Positions 23,007 through 34,564 of a stretch of DNA of 64,000 nucleotides are shown piece by piece (the stretch's first letter is position 1; every line of letters starts with the position of its first letter). Made by a program: the position numbers and the translations under genes. This DNA is from Lycorma delicatula. Taxonomy: Eukaryota; Arthropoda; Insecta; Hemiptera; Fulgoridae. The stretch lies in assembly GCF_047948215.1 (NCBI RefSeq), contig NC_134467.1:34054020-34118019 (forward strand). The letters are read 5' to 3'. The notes under the pieces were generated by a model that was not told the DNA's origin, did no database searches, and worked only from the letters and a program-made list of their open reading frames with translations.

Positions 23007-23235
23007 TTTTTATTTAGCCTCCGGAACCGCTGTAAGGTATTTCTTCAGAGGATGAGTGAAGATTATATGTATGAATATAAATGAAGTGCAGTCTTGTACA
23101 ATCTCAGGTCAACCGGGATATATGGTAATTAAAACCCAACCACCAAAGAACATCGGTATCCACGATCTAATATTCAAATTTGAGTAAAATTAACTGCCTT
23201 TACTCGAATTTGGACCTTAGAACTCTGCTGTAATC
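23007..23235 (-). repeat. tRNA-derived SINE (family 1), head truncated
   Basis: TTTAGCCTCCGGAACCGCTG...CCACGATCTA...GGACCTTAGAACTCTG; ends before the A box. More divergent than other copies. Confidence 0.75.
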
Positions 23236-23640
23236 GTCTGCTATGATGTCACGTTACAGTGAGCGGTAGAATTAATAAATGAATAATATTTAAAGTGGCC
23301 GCTAGTACCGCCACACCCGCGCGAATGCGCGCGCGTTTTATTTAGAATCATTAAATTAAATAAACAAAAAATTTTTTATTTAAATAAAATGATAAATATT
23401 TTAAATTATGTTGTGCGTGTAAGTCGTAAACGTAAGAAAATAGCTACGTGACGGGAAAATCCTGCAATTCCATTCTCAGCTTTTTTTAAAATTATAAACC
23501 CTTTACTTAAATTGAAGAATTTTTTTTGAAAAAGTCATTGAAAAAGTAGCAAAAATAATTAATTATATTAAATATAACGAGTTTATAATCGAATTTTAAT
23601 TAATGTAAATATGTATACGGAAATAAAAAAAAAATTATTT
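23236..23640. other. AT-rich sequence with CpG-like run
   Basis: CACCCGCGCGAATGCGCGCG at about 23311-23330 is an isolated alternating CG stretch. The rest is AT-rich. Confidence 0.45.
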
Positions 23641-24268
23641 TGGGACGTCGGAAGGCGAAGGTAGATTTCACCGGTGATTAGTAGGGGATAAAAAAGATTT
23701 CCACCATAAAGTTAAAAAAATTTCAAATTTACTCAATACGACAATGGTTTTATGTGAAAAAAAGTTTCACATGTTTAGCATACGAGAAGCCCCGTTTTCT
23801 TACAATTCCAGCTACATTTTGGTCATCCCTTGCCTTGAGGGTAGATCATATCAAAAATTGTTTAACACGAAAGTTTTAGGTAATATTTAGAGAACTAAGG
23901 ATAACTTTAAACTGATTCGATACTGTGCCTATTAAGGGCGGTATGATCTTTTTTGTCTTCGAAACCCCATTTTTTCCATCTCTTGAGCCAATGATTGCTG
24001 ATATCAAAAAGCTTTACTTTTATAAGTATTAGGCCCTTATCCAAAGATTAGTAAGAACTTTAAACGAATTCCATATTTTACTTAATCAGAATGTTTTAGC
24101 GATATTTTTTTTTTCGAAAAAAACCCCCATTTCAACCTCCATGATTCGATTTTGGCCGTTAACGATCTACATTGAGAATTTGTGATGAGTTATTTTTAAG
24201 GAAAAATTTGAAAGTGATTGGCGCAAAATTATGGCAGTTATCGTTATCCACAAGAAAGTGAAATACAT

Positions 24269-24327
<59 letters not shown>

Positions 24328-24330
<3 letters not shown>

Positions 24331-25660
24331 CGTGTCCCATATAAAACGCAACCCATCATTAACTCATCCTAGAAATTTCAAAAGTCAAGCTTACTCCTCT
24401 ACTCGTTACTGAAATGGACTCGTCCAACAACTGAACATCGCGGCGACGCAGTAAAACACTACCGATAGTAACAACAATGCAATCGTAACGTTCAGTGTAT
24501 TGCTAGAGACAAGATGGTGTTTTCGCTAGATGAACGTGTTTTCATTGTCGAGTCGTACTTCAGTACAAAATCAGCGGTTGCAGTGCAAGATTTGTTTCGT
24601 TATAAGTACCCAGATAAACCAGCTCCTAACAAAAAATCAGTATTAAAGTTAGTTCCAAAATTTAGACAGACCGGTTCTGTTAATAACAAGGAACACAAAA
24701 GATCTGCGTCGATGTTGAATACGGATACAGTCACTGAAACCAAAGACCGATTACTCACCTCGCCAAATAAATCGATCAGACGTGTGTCTGGTGAAATTAA
24801 TTTGTCTAAATCGGCTGTTCATCGGGCGACCAACCGATTACAATTACGACCTTATCGCATTCAAACGGTTCATCGACTTCTTGAGCCCGACAAAGAAAAA
24901 CGGCTACAATATTGTCAACGGTTCCGTCGATTTCTGCGCGAGGGAATTAACGTTATGGATTCGTTATTTTTCACAGATGAAGCACGGTTTCATTTGGATG
25001 GCTACGTAAACAGCCAAAACAGTAGAATTTGGAGTGCTGAAAATCTCCACGTTTATCACGAAAAATAATTACACCCGCAGAAGTTGGGCGTGTGGTGTGG
25101 TGCGCGATATTGCGGAAGTAAATAATCGGTCCTATTTTTTTCGAGTACAACATTAATGGAGAACGATATCAGGATATTTTATTTCGGTTCATCGCACTCT
25201 TGGAAGAGGAAGACAGAAACTGCTGGCTACAACATGACGGTGTGACATCGCACTACGCAGGTTCAACTTCCGATTTCCTCGAGGAATTCTTTGGTAATCG
25301 TGTTATCGGTCGAGGCTTGTGGCCACCAAGATCTCCAGATTTGACTGCGGCGGATTTTATTCTACGGGGTTACCTCAAAGAAAAAGCTTACAGCAACAAA
25401 CCACGAACACTTGAACAATTGAAAGTCAATATAGAACAAGCTGTATTAAATATCTAGCCACAAACTTTGAAAAAAGTTGCAAGAAACGCTGTAAAAATAA
25501 TTGAAGCTTGTATTCAACAAGATGTCGGCCATTTCCAACATTTGCTCTAAATGCAAGGTAATGGATGGTAATAATAAAAATTACATTTACATTTACACAT
25601 GCCTTTCTATTATTTCAATACCTACCAATATAAGGTTGGGTTGCGTTTTATATGGGACAC
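24328..25660 (+). mobile_element. mariner-like transposon, lineage B copy 1
   Basis: Terminal repeat CAGCGTGTCCCATATAAAAC at 24328 and its complement GTTTTATATGGGACAC ending at 25660; about 1.33 kb. It sits within the (TA)n tract of a family F repeat, as expected for TA target choice. The last four bases of the right end seem lost into the TA run. Confidence 0.92.
24514..25457 (+). pseudogene. mariner transposase, lineage B, broken
   Basis: First open part (24514-25068, 184 codons) carries the helix-turn-helix DNA-binding region and the catalytic block FFTDEARFHLDGYVN with the first Asp. It ends at a TAA where copy 2 has CAA, a single C-to-T nonsense change, soon followed by a small duplication (GTGGT) that shifts frame. 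The second part (25200-25457) has the second Asp in LQHDGVTSHYAG and the third in RSPDLTAADF, 38 residues lying between the two. It resumes in the correct frame order, so the gene was once continuous. Without repair it cannot make full transposase. Confidence 0.9.
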
Positions 25661-25974
25661 TATATATATATATACACATGAGTATATACATAAACTTTTG
25701 AACTGACGGTGGTTTTGGGGTCTGGTGGATATGAAACGCGAAGATATGTCGAAATATTCCGGAAGTCAAATCATGGTATCCATTACAATAGGTAGTTTTC
25801 TAATAAAATCTACCTAAAATTTTTGGGATTACTTGAGAGTATAAATTTCTCATAAAATTTCTGAAAAATATTTCTAGTAATATTTGTAATATTAATAATA
25901 TTCCAAAGAATTAAAAAAAAATTAAATTATAAGGGGTGAGGTTGATTTCCTTAAAAAAAAAAAGGTTTTTTGAT

Positions 25975-26450
25975 TAGAGTGTATCACGAAGTTCTGAAAA
26001 TTTCATAACCTATTCTACTCGTTAAAATAAGGAAAAAATTCATAAAAGCACATGCCCTAAAATGGTTCGTTAGGGAATTACAGCTAACGAAAGATTTCAG
26101 TCAGACTTTAGGTAGCCCGGGAAATGAGTCGTAGTGAAATTTTTAGGACGTTTATTAAGGGAAAAATTAAATATCTCTTATGGTTTGTGACCTGAAGAAT
26201 CAAATAAAATAAGTATCAGAACCGTACCTGAAGTAGCATTCGATAAATCTGGGGTGAATACCAATAAATTGGGGTATAAAAAAACCCTGTTGTTTTATGT
26301 CTGACGTACATTATCTTTGTTAAATGAATAATAAACACATAAAACATGTAAATAAAAACTGTAGAGAATTTAACCTGAACAAGTTGGTGTAAGGTAAGTG
26401 AATAAAACAAAGAAAAGTTAGAAAAATTCGAATTTTATTTAGAAACAGTA
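25975..26450 (+). repeat. Family E repeat
   Basis: AGAGTGTATCACGAAGTTCT, CCTATTCTACTCGTTAAAAT, GGACGTTTATTAAGGG, ACCAATAAATTGGGGTATAA and GAAAAGTTAGAAAAATT appear in the same order as at 32853-33365. Non-coding; the element class is unknown. Confidence 0.8.
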
Positions 26451-26674
26451 CACAGCACATGTTCAAAAATAAGACCACTATTTTCAACACATTTCTTGGC
26501 ACGCTTCTGTATTGCTTTAGTTTACGAAAGCCCCAAGATAACTTCGCAATACAGCTGTACGTGCATCATAGTTTTTAGAGGTATTGGTTTGCTTGGCATT
26601 TCTCTCGCCATCATTCCATTCGGTCGCTCTAAAGCATAAGATGGAATATCTGTGCCACAAACGGCTACTGAGCC

Positions 26675-27001
26675 TCGAAATAGTTTTTCTTTTTTCTTTT
26701 TCCTGTTTAGCCTCCGGTAAGTACCGTTTAGATAATTCTTCAGAGGATGAATGAGGATGATATGTTTGAGTGTAAATGAAGTGTAATCTTGTACATTCTC
26801 AGTTCGACCATTCCTGAGATGTGTGGTTAATTGAAACCCAACCACCAAAGAAGACCGGTATCCACGATCTAGTATTCAAATCCGTGTTAAAATTACTGGC
26901 TTTACTAGGACTTGAACGCTGTAACTCTCGACTTCCATATCAGCTGATTTGGGAAGATGCGTTAACCACTAGATCAACCCGGTGGGTTTTCGAAACAGTT
27001 T
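26675..27001 (-). repeat. tRNA-derived SINE (family 1), full length, 12-bp TSD
   Basis: Direct repeats TCGAAATAGTTT (26675-26686) and TCGAAACAGTTT (26990-27001) flank a complete family 1 copy with A and B boxes on the minus strand. One transition separates the two TSD copies. Confidence 0.9.
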
Positions 27002-28283
27002 AGCGACCAGTATCCTTACTAGCTCTTAGAGCTAACCTAAAAGCGTGAGCGAAGTAAACGTGGTACCATACACCACACGCTTGCGCGAGCCCTATGATCA
27101 TAGTTAACAAATTTTCTTTTATTAAGTTTATCTACGTAAAAATTCTGAAAAAATAAAATCATAAATTTTGAAATCGAAAATTTCGATTTTTCAGAAAAAT
27201 TCGAAAACTTATTTTTCGGAATATTTCCCCCCTCCAACTAATGAATTAAAAAAAAACTTAATACGATCAATGCCTTTTATAGAAATATTTGTGCCAAATT
27301 TGAAGAAAATCGGTTTGGTCAATTCTGAAATATAACATCAAAAAGCAGTCCAACACTCAAATATATGCACATGCTTATACATTTTTGTTTTTTTTTTTGG
27401 TCAAGATGAATTAGTAGAACCTTACAACGTAAAAAATTTACAAAAAAAAAACCCGATACCCTTTTTTTTTTGACTTGATCACCATGCTTTCCTCTTTAAT
27501 ATTGTTATTCTAGTTGTATTCGCCGGGAAAATAAAAAAATATTAAAAGTGAATAAATTTATTTATTCTCTAACAAAGGAATTATATGTAATTATAGTCAC
27601 TTTATGATTTTTTTAGTGAATAAAAAGAAATCCATTCCTGACTGGGATTTGAATCCAGAATCTTTCGTGTAAAAACCAATGATTTAATATTCCAATTAGG
27701 TAGTTTTCCAAATTTTACGTAACATGGATTTTATAGGTCAGACAAAAAAAAAAATATTGATTTTACAATAAAAATTGAAGATAAATTGGCTTGATTAAGA
27801 AGAGAGATTTGTAATAATAAAAAAAATAATAAGTTAGTAATTACAAGAGTAGAAAATGAATAAAAGTGAGCTCTGATTCAGAATAGCATGAAACGCTGCT
27901 GTAATCTGTCTCTGTTGCTTTTCAATTAATACAAGGAAAAATCAGGACATCGATTAAAAAAAAGACAGTGTAATGTATATAATAGAAGAGATAATGTTCA
28001 GTTTCAATGGTGCTTCTTCTTTTATAAAAGAACTATAAATGATTAAAAAATAATAATCTAAATAACGTGGATTAATTATTAGAATAGAAATTCTGTTTTA
28101 AAATAAATAAGAATAAAATAAAAGAAATTAAGTGTGACAAAAAGTTAACTATAAGAAATTAAACATAAAGTGAGAACAACATAATACTTCAAGAGTGGAA
28201 AATATTAAGTACCAAAATTAGAGGATAAAGAAAGAAAATCTTGAAATTTTTATATTGAAAGAAATTTTTTTTTTTTTTTTTAC
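27002..28283. other. AT-rich sequence with SINE scrap
   Basis: 27640-27700 (CCTGACTGGGATTTGAATCC) resembles the B-box half of a family 2 SINE on the minus strand. The rest is AT-rich with no supported gene. Confidence 0.45.
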
Positions 28284-28510
28284 TTGATATCGCCACATAA
28301 GCGTAAAGCTTGTATTCGTCAGAAACGTCACTCTTCGCTACGATGCGGGAGTACATATTCGAGGAGGGAGCGGCGGAGGCACGCAAACTGTTCGGGAGAG
28401 CGGCCGTGTCCGAACACGGACATCTCCGGGACATCTGCCGAGAGAACAGTACTCCACCGGATATAAGAAAAGGGCCTCATACCGTATTAAACGAACCACC
28501 GTGAAGAGGC
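28284..28510 (+). other. GC-rich open segment, possible exon or unknown element
   Basis: In a very AT-rich setting this 220-bp island is GC-rich and open on the plus strand for 65 codons (28310-28504), including MREYIFEEGAAEARKLFGR. The upstream side has a T-run (28266-28281) and an AG at 28320-28321 that could act as a 3' splice site. A SINE lies 60 bp downstream. I do not recognise the protein. It could be an isolated host exon, a LINE fragment or chance. Confidence 0.25.
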
Positions 28511-28566
28511 GGTACGAGAGTCAGAAAATAACAAACAAGGCTTCGGAGCCTCTATATCGCGTACCT

Positions 28567-28867
28567 GTCTCTCTCTCTTTTTCCTGTTTAACCTCCGGTA
28601 ACTACCGTTTCGATAATTCTTCAGAGGATGAATGAGGATGATATGTATGAGTGTAAATGAAGTGTAGTCTTGTATATTCTCAGTTCGACTATTCCTGAGA
28701 TGTGTGATTAATTGAACCCCAACCACCAAAGAACACCGGTATCTACGATCTAGTATTCAAATCCGTGTAAAATTAACTGGCTTTACTAGGACTTGAACGC
28801 TGTAACTCTCGACTTTCCAAATCAGCTGATTTGGGAAGACGCGTTAACCACTAGACCAACCCGATAG
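28567..28867 (-). repeat. tRNA-derived SINE (family 1), full length
   Basis: Complete copy: tail TTTTTCCTGTTTAACCTCCG at the left and tRNA head ending AGACCAACCCGATAGG at the right. A clear TSD was not found; the right flank is a TA repeat. Confidence 0.88.
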
Positions 28868-29925
28868 GACAATATATATATATATATATGTCGGAGAATA
28901 AAGTACAGTGGAGTATCTTCCGACAAAACGATGAGAATATTCTTTAGAATATCTGTATTTTTAGTAGTTTTAAGAAATGTACTATTACTTGTAATATTTT
29001 GTAGAATAAGGTTTAAATTGTTTTATTGCGGTAGGCTTAGGCCTAGGTAGGCACATGGTTGTCAACGTAGTCGGGATCCCAGGACAATAGGGGTATCATA
29101 AAATTAATAAGGAAAAGGAAATATGCAGTAGGTATATTATTTGAGAATAGGGAGAAAGGGTAGTCTTGCTTAGGAACCCAGATCGAACAGACGTCCTGGT
29201 GATCGCGAATTCGTTATTTCCCTGAGCCTCGGTCTATCGCAAGTTGTTTTAATATTATTTGAATTCTAAATTGAATTAATCTTATATTATAATTCGTGTA
29301 CTACTGAGTTATTGATAAGTGATAATTATCTACTCATTTTTATTAATTGAACTTTATTATAATCTTATATATTCTCCACTTGTAATAATAAAAATGAGTG
29401 AAACACAAGACGTTGAATCCCTGACAAATCTCCTCGCCTCTCCGATATATATATATATATATATATAACACGCAATTTATTCTATATTGTGTACCAATAA
29501 ATGGAAACCGCACAAAAATTCGGCCGCGAAAGTGACCGTTTTCGCAATTAAATTTTGTTAAAACTATAAAAAGCTAGACATCTCCTCACACCGTTCCACG
29601 AAGAGACCACAATTTCAATTAGTCAGCATATGAGACTCCTTCCTGAGAACGGGACGCATTTCTTCCTTTAAATAACTAGGGCCCCGTTAGGAGCACTTTT
29701 GCTAGCCCATATGTGCTGGTACCGACAGTACTTCAGCGGATGGACTGAAAGGAAATCACGGCGGTATTACTAGGCTCAAAAGCTTAGTCTATCACGGTCA
29801 GAACAGGTAAATAAATTACACCGTGGTCCATACGGATAGGAACGCAAAATTACCAAATCCGTCCATAAATAAAACTTTAAATTTATAACCGCCACTAAAT
29901 AACAGATGAAATCCACCCAATAATA
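28868..29925. other. Mixed sequence, no gene seen
   Basis: TA tracts at 28873-28890 and 29445-29467. 29500-29925 is less AT-rich; short minus-strand frames at 29776-30115 overlap repeat H and are not called. Confidence 0.45.
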
Positions 29926-30127
29926 GAAAGATACAGCAGCAAGGGACATTGTCCAGGCTCTGCGATCTGTAGGGAGAAATATTGAAACTCCCGCCATTCT
30001 TGCGTTCCGTTCCTAAAGCTTGTACCTGGGATATAGAAATAGAAATTTGAAGCCTATGAAAAATGACCGGAATTTGAACCCTGGATCTCGGGATAAAAGG
30101 CCGAGACTTTACCACTCAGCCACGTTT
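29926..30127 (-). repeat. Repeat H joined to a tRNA-like SINE head
   Basis: 29936-30000 matches repeat H at 11150. 30055-30126 on the minus strand reads CGTGGCTGAGTGGTAAAGTC...CAGGGTTCAAATTCCGGTCA, with tRNA A- and B-box patterns. The anticodon loop cannot be closed with seven bases, so it is a SINE head and not a working tRNA gene. Confidence 0.6.
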
Positions 30128-30487
30128 TTATTAAATATTATTAATCTAATAGTTACAAAGTACTTTGTTTTTATAAATATATTTCTTTCTTTGGATTGTA
30201 GTGTTACACTACAAATCACAAAGTTTCATACAGTCCGCTACAGACTCCAAACTTTCACGAGGGGTATTCCAACAGCCAGTTTAATGTCCTTTACGATTTG
30301 GGTCGTTAAAACTGACCTCTGTCGAGTAAATTTTTGGTCTAATAACGAACCTGTTTCACGAAATTTTTTAAATAATTTTTAAATAACACTTTTTACTGGT
30401 GATTTCTTTTCAAATTTCTTCACGAATTTTCTCCGACATGTAACATAAAATTTCTCTATAAATAAGTTTCCATTATAAATGCACGTT
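30128..30487. other. AT-rich sequence, no gene seen
   Basis: No repeat or gene recognised before the LINE target site at 30488. Confidence 0.5.
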
Positions 30488-32046
30488 CTTCAATAGTACC
30501 TTTTTTTTTTTATCTTCAGTCATTTGACTGGTTTGATGCAGCTTTCCAAGATTCCCTATCTAGTGCTAGTCGTTTCATTTCAGTATACCCCCTACATCCT
30601 ACATCCCTAACAATTTGTTTTACATATTCCAAACGTGGCCTGCCTACACAACTTTTCCCTTCTAGCTGTCCTTCCAATATTAAAGCGACTATTCCAAGAT
30701 GCCTTAGTATGTGGCTTATAAGTCTGTCTCTTCTTTTAACTATATTTTTCCAAATGCTTCTTACTTCATCTATTTGCCGCAATACCTCTTCATTTGTCAC
30801 TTTATCCACCCATTTGATTTTTAACATTCTCCTATAGCACCACATTTCAAAAGCTTCTAATCTTTTCTTCTCAGATACTCCGATTGTCCAAGTTTCACTT
30901 CCATTTAAAGGGACACTCCAAACATACACTTTCAAAAATCTTTTCCTGACATTTAAATTCATTTTTGATGTAAACAAATTATATTTCTTAGTGAAGGCTC
31001 GTTTCGCTTGTGCTATACGGCAATTTATATCGCTCCTGCTTCGTCCATCTTTAGTAATTCTACTTCCCAAATAACAAAATTCTTCTACCTCCATAATCTT
31101 TTCTCCTCCTATTTTCACATTCAGTGGTCCATCTTTGTTATTTCTACTACGTTTCATTCCTTTTGTTTTGTTCTTGTTTATTTTCATGCGATAGTTCTTG
31201 CGTAGGACTTCATCTATGACGTTCATTGTTTCTTCTAAATCCTTTTTACTCTCGGCTAGAATTACTATATCATCAGCAAATCGTAGCATCTTTATCTTTT
31301 CACCTTGTACTGTTACTCCGAATCTAAATTGTTCTTTAACATCATAACTGCTAGTTCCATGTTAAGATTAAAAAGTAACGGTGATAGGGAACATCCTTGT
31401 CGGACTCCCTTTCTTATTACGGCTTCTTTCTTATGTTCTTCAATTGTTACTGTTGCTGTTTGGTTCCTGTACATGTTAGCAATTGTTCTTCTATCTCTGT
31501 AATTGAACTTTAATTTTTTTTAAATGCTGAACATTTTATTCAAGTCTACGTTATCGAATGCCTTTTCTAGGTTTATAAACGCCAAGTATTTGGGTCGTTT
31601 TTCTTTAATCTTCCTTCTACTATTAATCTGAGGCCTAAAATTGCTTCCCTTGTCCCTATACTTTTCCTGAAACCAAATTGGTCTTCTCCCAACACTTCTT
31701 CCACTCTCCTCTCAATTCTTCTGTATAGAATTCTAGTTAAGATTTTTGATGCATGACTAGTTAAACTAATTGTTCTGTGTTCTTCACATTTATCTGCCCC
31801 TTCTTTCTTTGGTATCATGACTATAACACTTTTTTTGAAGTCTGACGGAAATTCCCCTTTTTCATAAATATTACACACCAGTTTGTATAATCTCTCAATC
31901 GCTTCCTCACCTGCACTGCGCAGTAATTCTACAGGTATTCCGTCTATTCTAGGAGCCTTTCTGCCATTTAAATCTTTTAATGCTCTCTTAAATTCAGATC
32001 TCAGTATTGTTTCTCCCATTTCATCCTCCTCAACTTCAATAGTACC
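30488..32046 (-). mobile_element. RTE-like LINE, 5'-truncated, 13-bp TSD
   Basis: CTTCAATAGTACC occurs at 30488-30500 and 32034-32046, bounding the element. The poly-A end (seen as T-run 30501-30511) lies immediately after the ORF stop, giving an extremely short 3' untranslated region, as in the copies at 56045 and 62382. The 5' end is truncated upstream of the reverse transcriptase core. Assignment to RTE is by the overall C-terminal pattern and is less certain than LINE identity. Confidence 0.88.
30516..32033 (-). pseudogene. RTE-like reverse transcriptase, frameshifted
   Basis: Reading right to left: 32033-31573 encodes fingers and palm, including LNGRKAPRIDGIPVELL, VIMIPKKEG and GFRKSIGTREAI. 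A one-base shift at about 31575 leads into motif A as FINLEKAFDNVD, where the first catalytic Asp is Asn. Motif B reads GVRQGCSLSPLLFN. 31289-30516 (257 codons) begins at the catalytic FADD box, continues through GSETWTIGVSEKKRLEAFEM and WCYRRMLKIKW, and ends at a stop next to the poly-A tail. Both the frameshift and the motif A change would inactivate it. The endonuclease domain is missing. Confidence 0.88.
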
Positions 32047-32852
32047 ACATTTTCTAAAAAAACATCTTGTTAAAAAGCTAATGTTCGACACAGACTGGTA
32101 ATACTCAAATAAGAAGCCAATGATCAGTAAGTGTTACATACATAATATTAAATTCAATAATGAACTGTTCGTTCGTTAAAAATAATTACGTTTAAAGTAA
32201 CAAAATATATCGTTACATTTATTTATTACCTATATTGTGCAATTTAAAAGATAAATAATATATTTATTTAATCAAAAATAAAATATTTTCATTATTAACC
32301 AGAAAATTTCGATTATACGATTTTGATTTTCAAATAAATTCATTTTTTTATATAAAAAAAACGCTTAATTCATTTTAAAACTCTTATATTAAGTACAATT
32401 TATTCCCGTGACTTGCAGGAATTAATATCATATATTTGATTATTTCTTACCGTTTATATGTAGCTTGGAAAAAAAGGATTATTATTTTTTTTTAATTAAT
32501 AATATAAAATTCGTTTTTATTTAAGGATTTGTTCACTGACCTGTTATTATCAAATATAAAACAATTTATATTATACATTAATTTCTTTAAGTACTACGAA
32601 TAATTAAATAAAATATTCTTATGTAAAAATATTTCTTAAATTAATACTTGTATAAAAGCACAGTAATAAAATCCGATTTTTAAAATAAATCAGTTATTTT
32701 ATACCAGCATTTTCAAAATTACTATAAAATATTTGATTTCTTTATCTTTATATGATATTCTCCAATTAAAAAAAAAAAAAAATTATTAAGTTCTTCTTAT
32801 TCCTAAGACTAGTAATACTAATCATTTATTAAGAACCAGATTTTATAAAGAG
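32047..32852. other. AT-rich sequence, no gene seen
   Basis: A-runs at 32767-32782 and general AT-richness; no shared repeat identified. Confidence 0.55.
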
Positions 32853-33365
32853 TGTATCACAAAGTTCTCTCGGGACTTTCATAACCTATTCTACTCGTGA
32901 AAATAATGGAAAAAATCCACATAAACATTTATCCAAAAATGCTTCGTTTGTGAGTTACAATTAGTGAAAGATTTCGCTCTGATTTCAACTATGAAATGAA
33001 ATTATCAGGTTGTATTGAAATTCTAGGACGTTAATTAAGGAACAAAATTAGTGATTTTTTATGTTATTTGATCTGATAAATAAGTCCCGGAACCGTATTT
33101 GAAGCAGTTTTTGAGAAATAAAAACCAATAAATTGGGGTATAAAACTCGGTTTTTATTTTTATATATTGTATTTTTATATATTTTATTTTATTATATTTT
33201 ATATTTATTTTTTGTACAATAACTTCATTAAATAGGTAATAAACACACAAAACTTTTAAACAAAACATATAGAGATTTTAAGTTTGAATAAAATGGTGTA
33301 AGATAAGTTGAAGAATACAAAGAAAAGTTAGAAAAATTTAAACTTTATTTAGAAATAGTACTTTA
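32853..33365 (+). repeat. Family E repeat
   Basis: AGAGTGTATCACAAAGTTCT...GGACGTTAATTAAGG...AACCAATAAATTGGGGTATA...GAAAAGTTAGAAAAATTT, collinear with 25975-26450. The 69-codon minus-strand frame at 33059-33268 is not a gene. Confidence 0.8.
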
Positions 33366-33463
33366 GTTGAAAAGATGTGAATATCTTTCAACCAAAAAAA
33401 AATAAATTTAGTGAATTTCCTTTTCTTGAATTCATAAATTACCTAATTATTTTTATGTATTCA

Positions 33464-33505
<42 letters not shown>

Positions 33506-33765
33506 GGGTGCAAAACTAGGTATACAGTTATAATAAGTATTACTTGATTTATATTTGCTACTTACTTAATTACTTGCATATTAGTTATTTTCATATAATC
33601 ATGAATTGTAATTTAACTATCGCATCGACCAACAAAAATGGATAATCAAACAATACTGAAAGACAAAGAATACTGAAATGGTTCGACGAAAATTTGCTAC
33701 AGAATTTGACACACCTCCACCAAGTAGACTAAAAATTTAAATATTACACGATAAATTTGATGCTA
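33366..33765. other. AT-rich sequence with (TA)n
   Basis: TA tract at 33473-33501; otherwise no identifiable content. Confidence 0.5.
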
Positions 33766-34317
33766 TTGGCTCCTAGTCGAGTGGTAGCGTCTCGGCTTTT
33801 CATCCGGAGGTCCCGAGTTGACCATTCCTGAATCCATTTTGACTATTTCCGGCGGGACATCAGTACATACGTTCGTATTTATCTCGCATAACTGTTACTG
33901 TTGGATATTGAAATTTTGGATTTAGGACTGCTGTAACATCTAGTTGTGCACCTCTTCTTTTTTATTGCAATCGACTGGACCAAAAATGAGTTTTTCTTAA
34001 CTGAAGTTAATGAGAGCTTTTCAACGATATATCATAAGTGGTACTTATTTTCATTGGTTCCAGAGTTATAGCAAAATCAAATTGTAATTCATGAAATATT
34101 TGGATCTTAAGGGAAGACAATAATTCGAATCAGACTTCAATTCTTTTTTTAACATTTTTTTAAAATTTAAATATGTTGATTTATTATTAATTATTAACCT
34201 ATCATTAAACATTTTTTATGATGAATAATACTTCAATAATAACAAAAAGAATATATATATATATATATATATAATTTAATATGCGCACAAGGAAGTCATG
34301 TAGTGTCCACATCAAAT
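33766..34317 (+). repeat. Chimera: family 2 SINE head fused to family C repeat
   Basis: 33770-33829 is a tRNA-like head (CTAGTCGAGTGGTAGCGTCT...GGAGGTCCCGAG). It switches directly to family C (TTGACCATTCCTGAATCC) and continues to that family's true 3' end, GCACAAGGAAGTCATGTAGT...CCACATCA, at 34317. Family C's first 80 bases are absent. Confidence 0.7.
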
Positions 34318-34455
34318 CTTCTCTTTTAAGTGATCTATTAAATCATAATACAAAAATAATAAAAAACTATTGCACATAAAAATAAATATTTTTTTTATAT
34401 AAAAAAAAAATTTAATTCATTTTGTAGCAACTTCCAAAAAAAAATATTAATAAAT
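34318..34455. other. AT-rich spacer
   Basis: A- and T-rich spacer between the family C end and the hairpin cluster; nothing recognised. Confidence 0.5.
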
Positions 34456-34564
34456 ATATTACTTAATAATTTTTATTAAGTAATATATGTTCAGGAATAT
34501 TCCTGAACAAACTAACGTGGCAGAGGGTGCACGTAAACACCCTCGTTTAGAGGGTGTTTACGTG
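34456..34564. repeat. Three consecutive perfect hairpins at the ORF1 start
   Basis: Hairpin 1: arms 34456-34468 and 34474-34486 (13 bp, 5-base loop), ending just before the ATG. Hairpin 2: the 22-bp uninterrupted palindrome 34488-34509 (TGTTCAGGAAT and its complement). Hairpin 3: arms 34530-34544 and 34550-34564 (15 bp, loop GTTTA) within the coding region. All arms are exact. Confidence 0.9.

Larger units (their letters stand above)
23641..25825 (+). repeat. Family F repeat, split by a mariner
   Basis: A non-coding repeat of about 0.85 kb. The left part (23641-24320) contains GTAGATTTCACCGGTGATTA, AAAAGTTTCACATGTTTAGC, GATACTGTGCCTATTAAGG and CGATTTTGGCCGTTAACGA. The right part (25663-25825) has GAAACGCGAAGATATGTCG and CATGGTATCCATTACAAT. 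The same blocks occur in reverse order and orientation at 48656-49760, where the mariner is absent. Confidence 0.8.

Noticed and set aside
30055..30126. Possible tRNA gene on the minus strand
   Set aside because: A and B boxes are present but the anticodon arm does not close with a seven-base loop and the acceptor stem is poor; it fits a SINE head.
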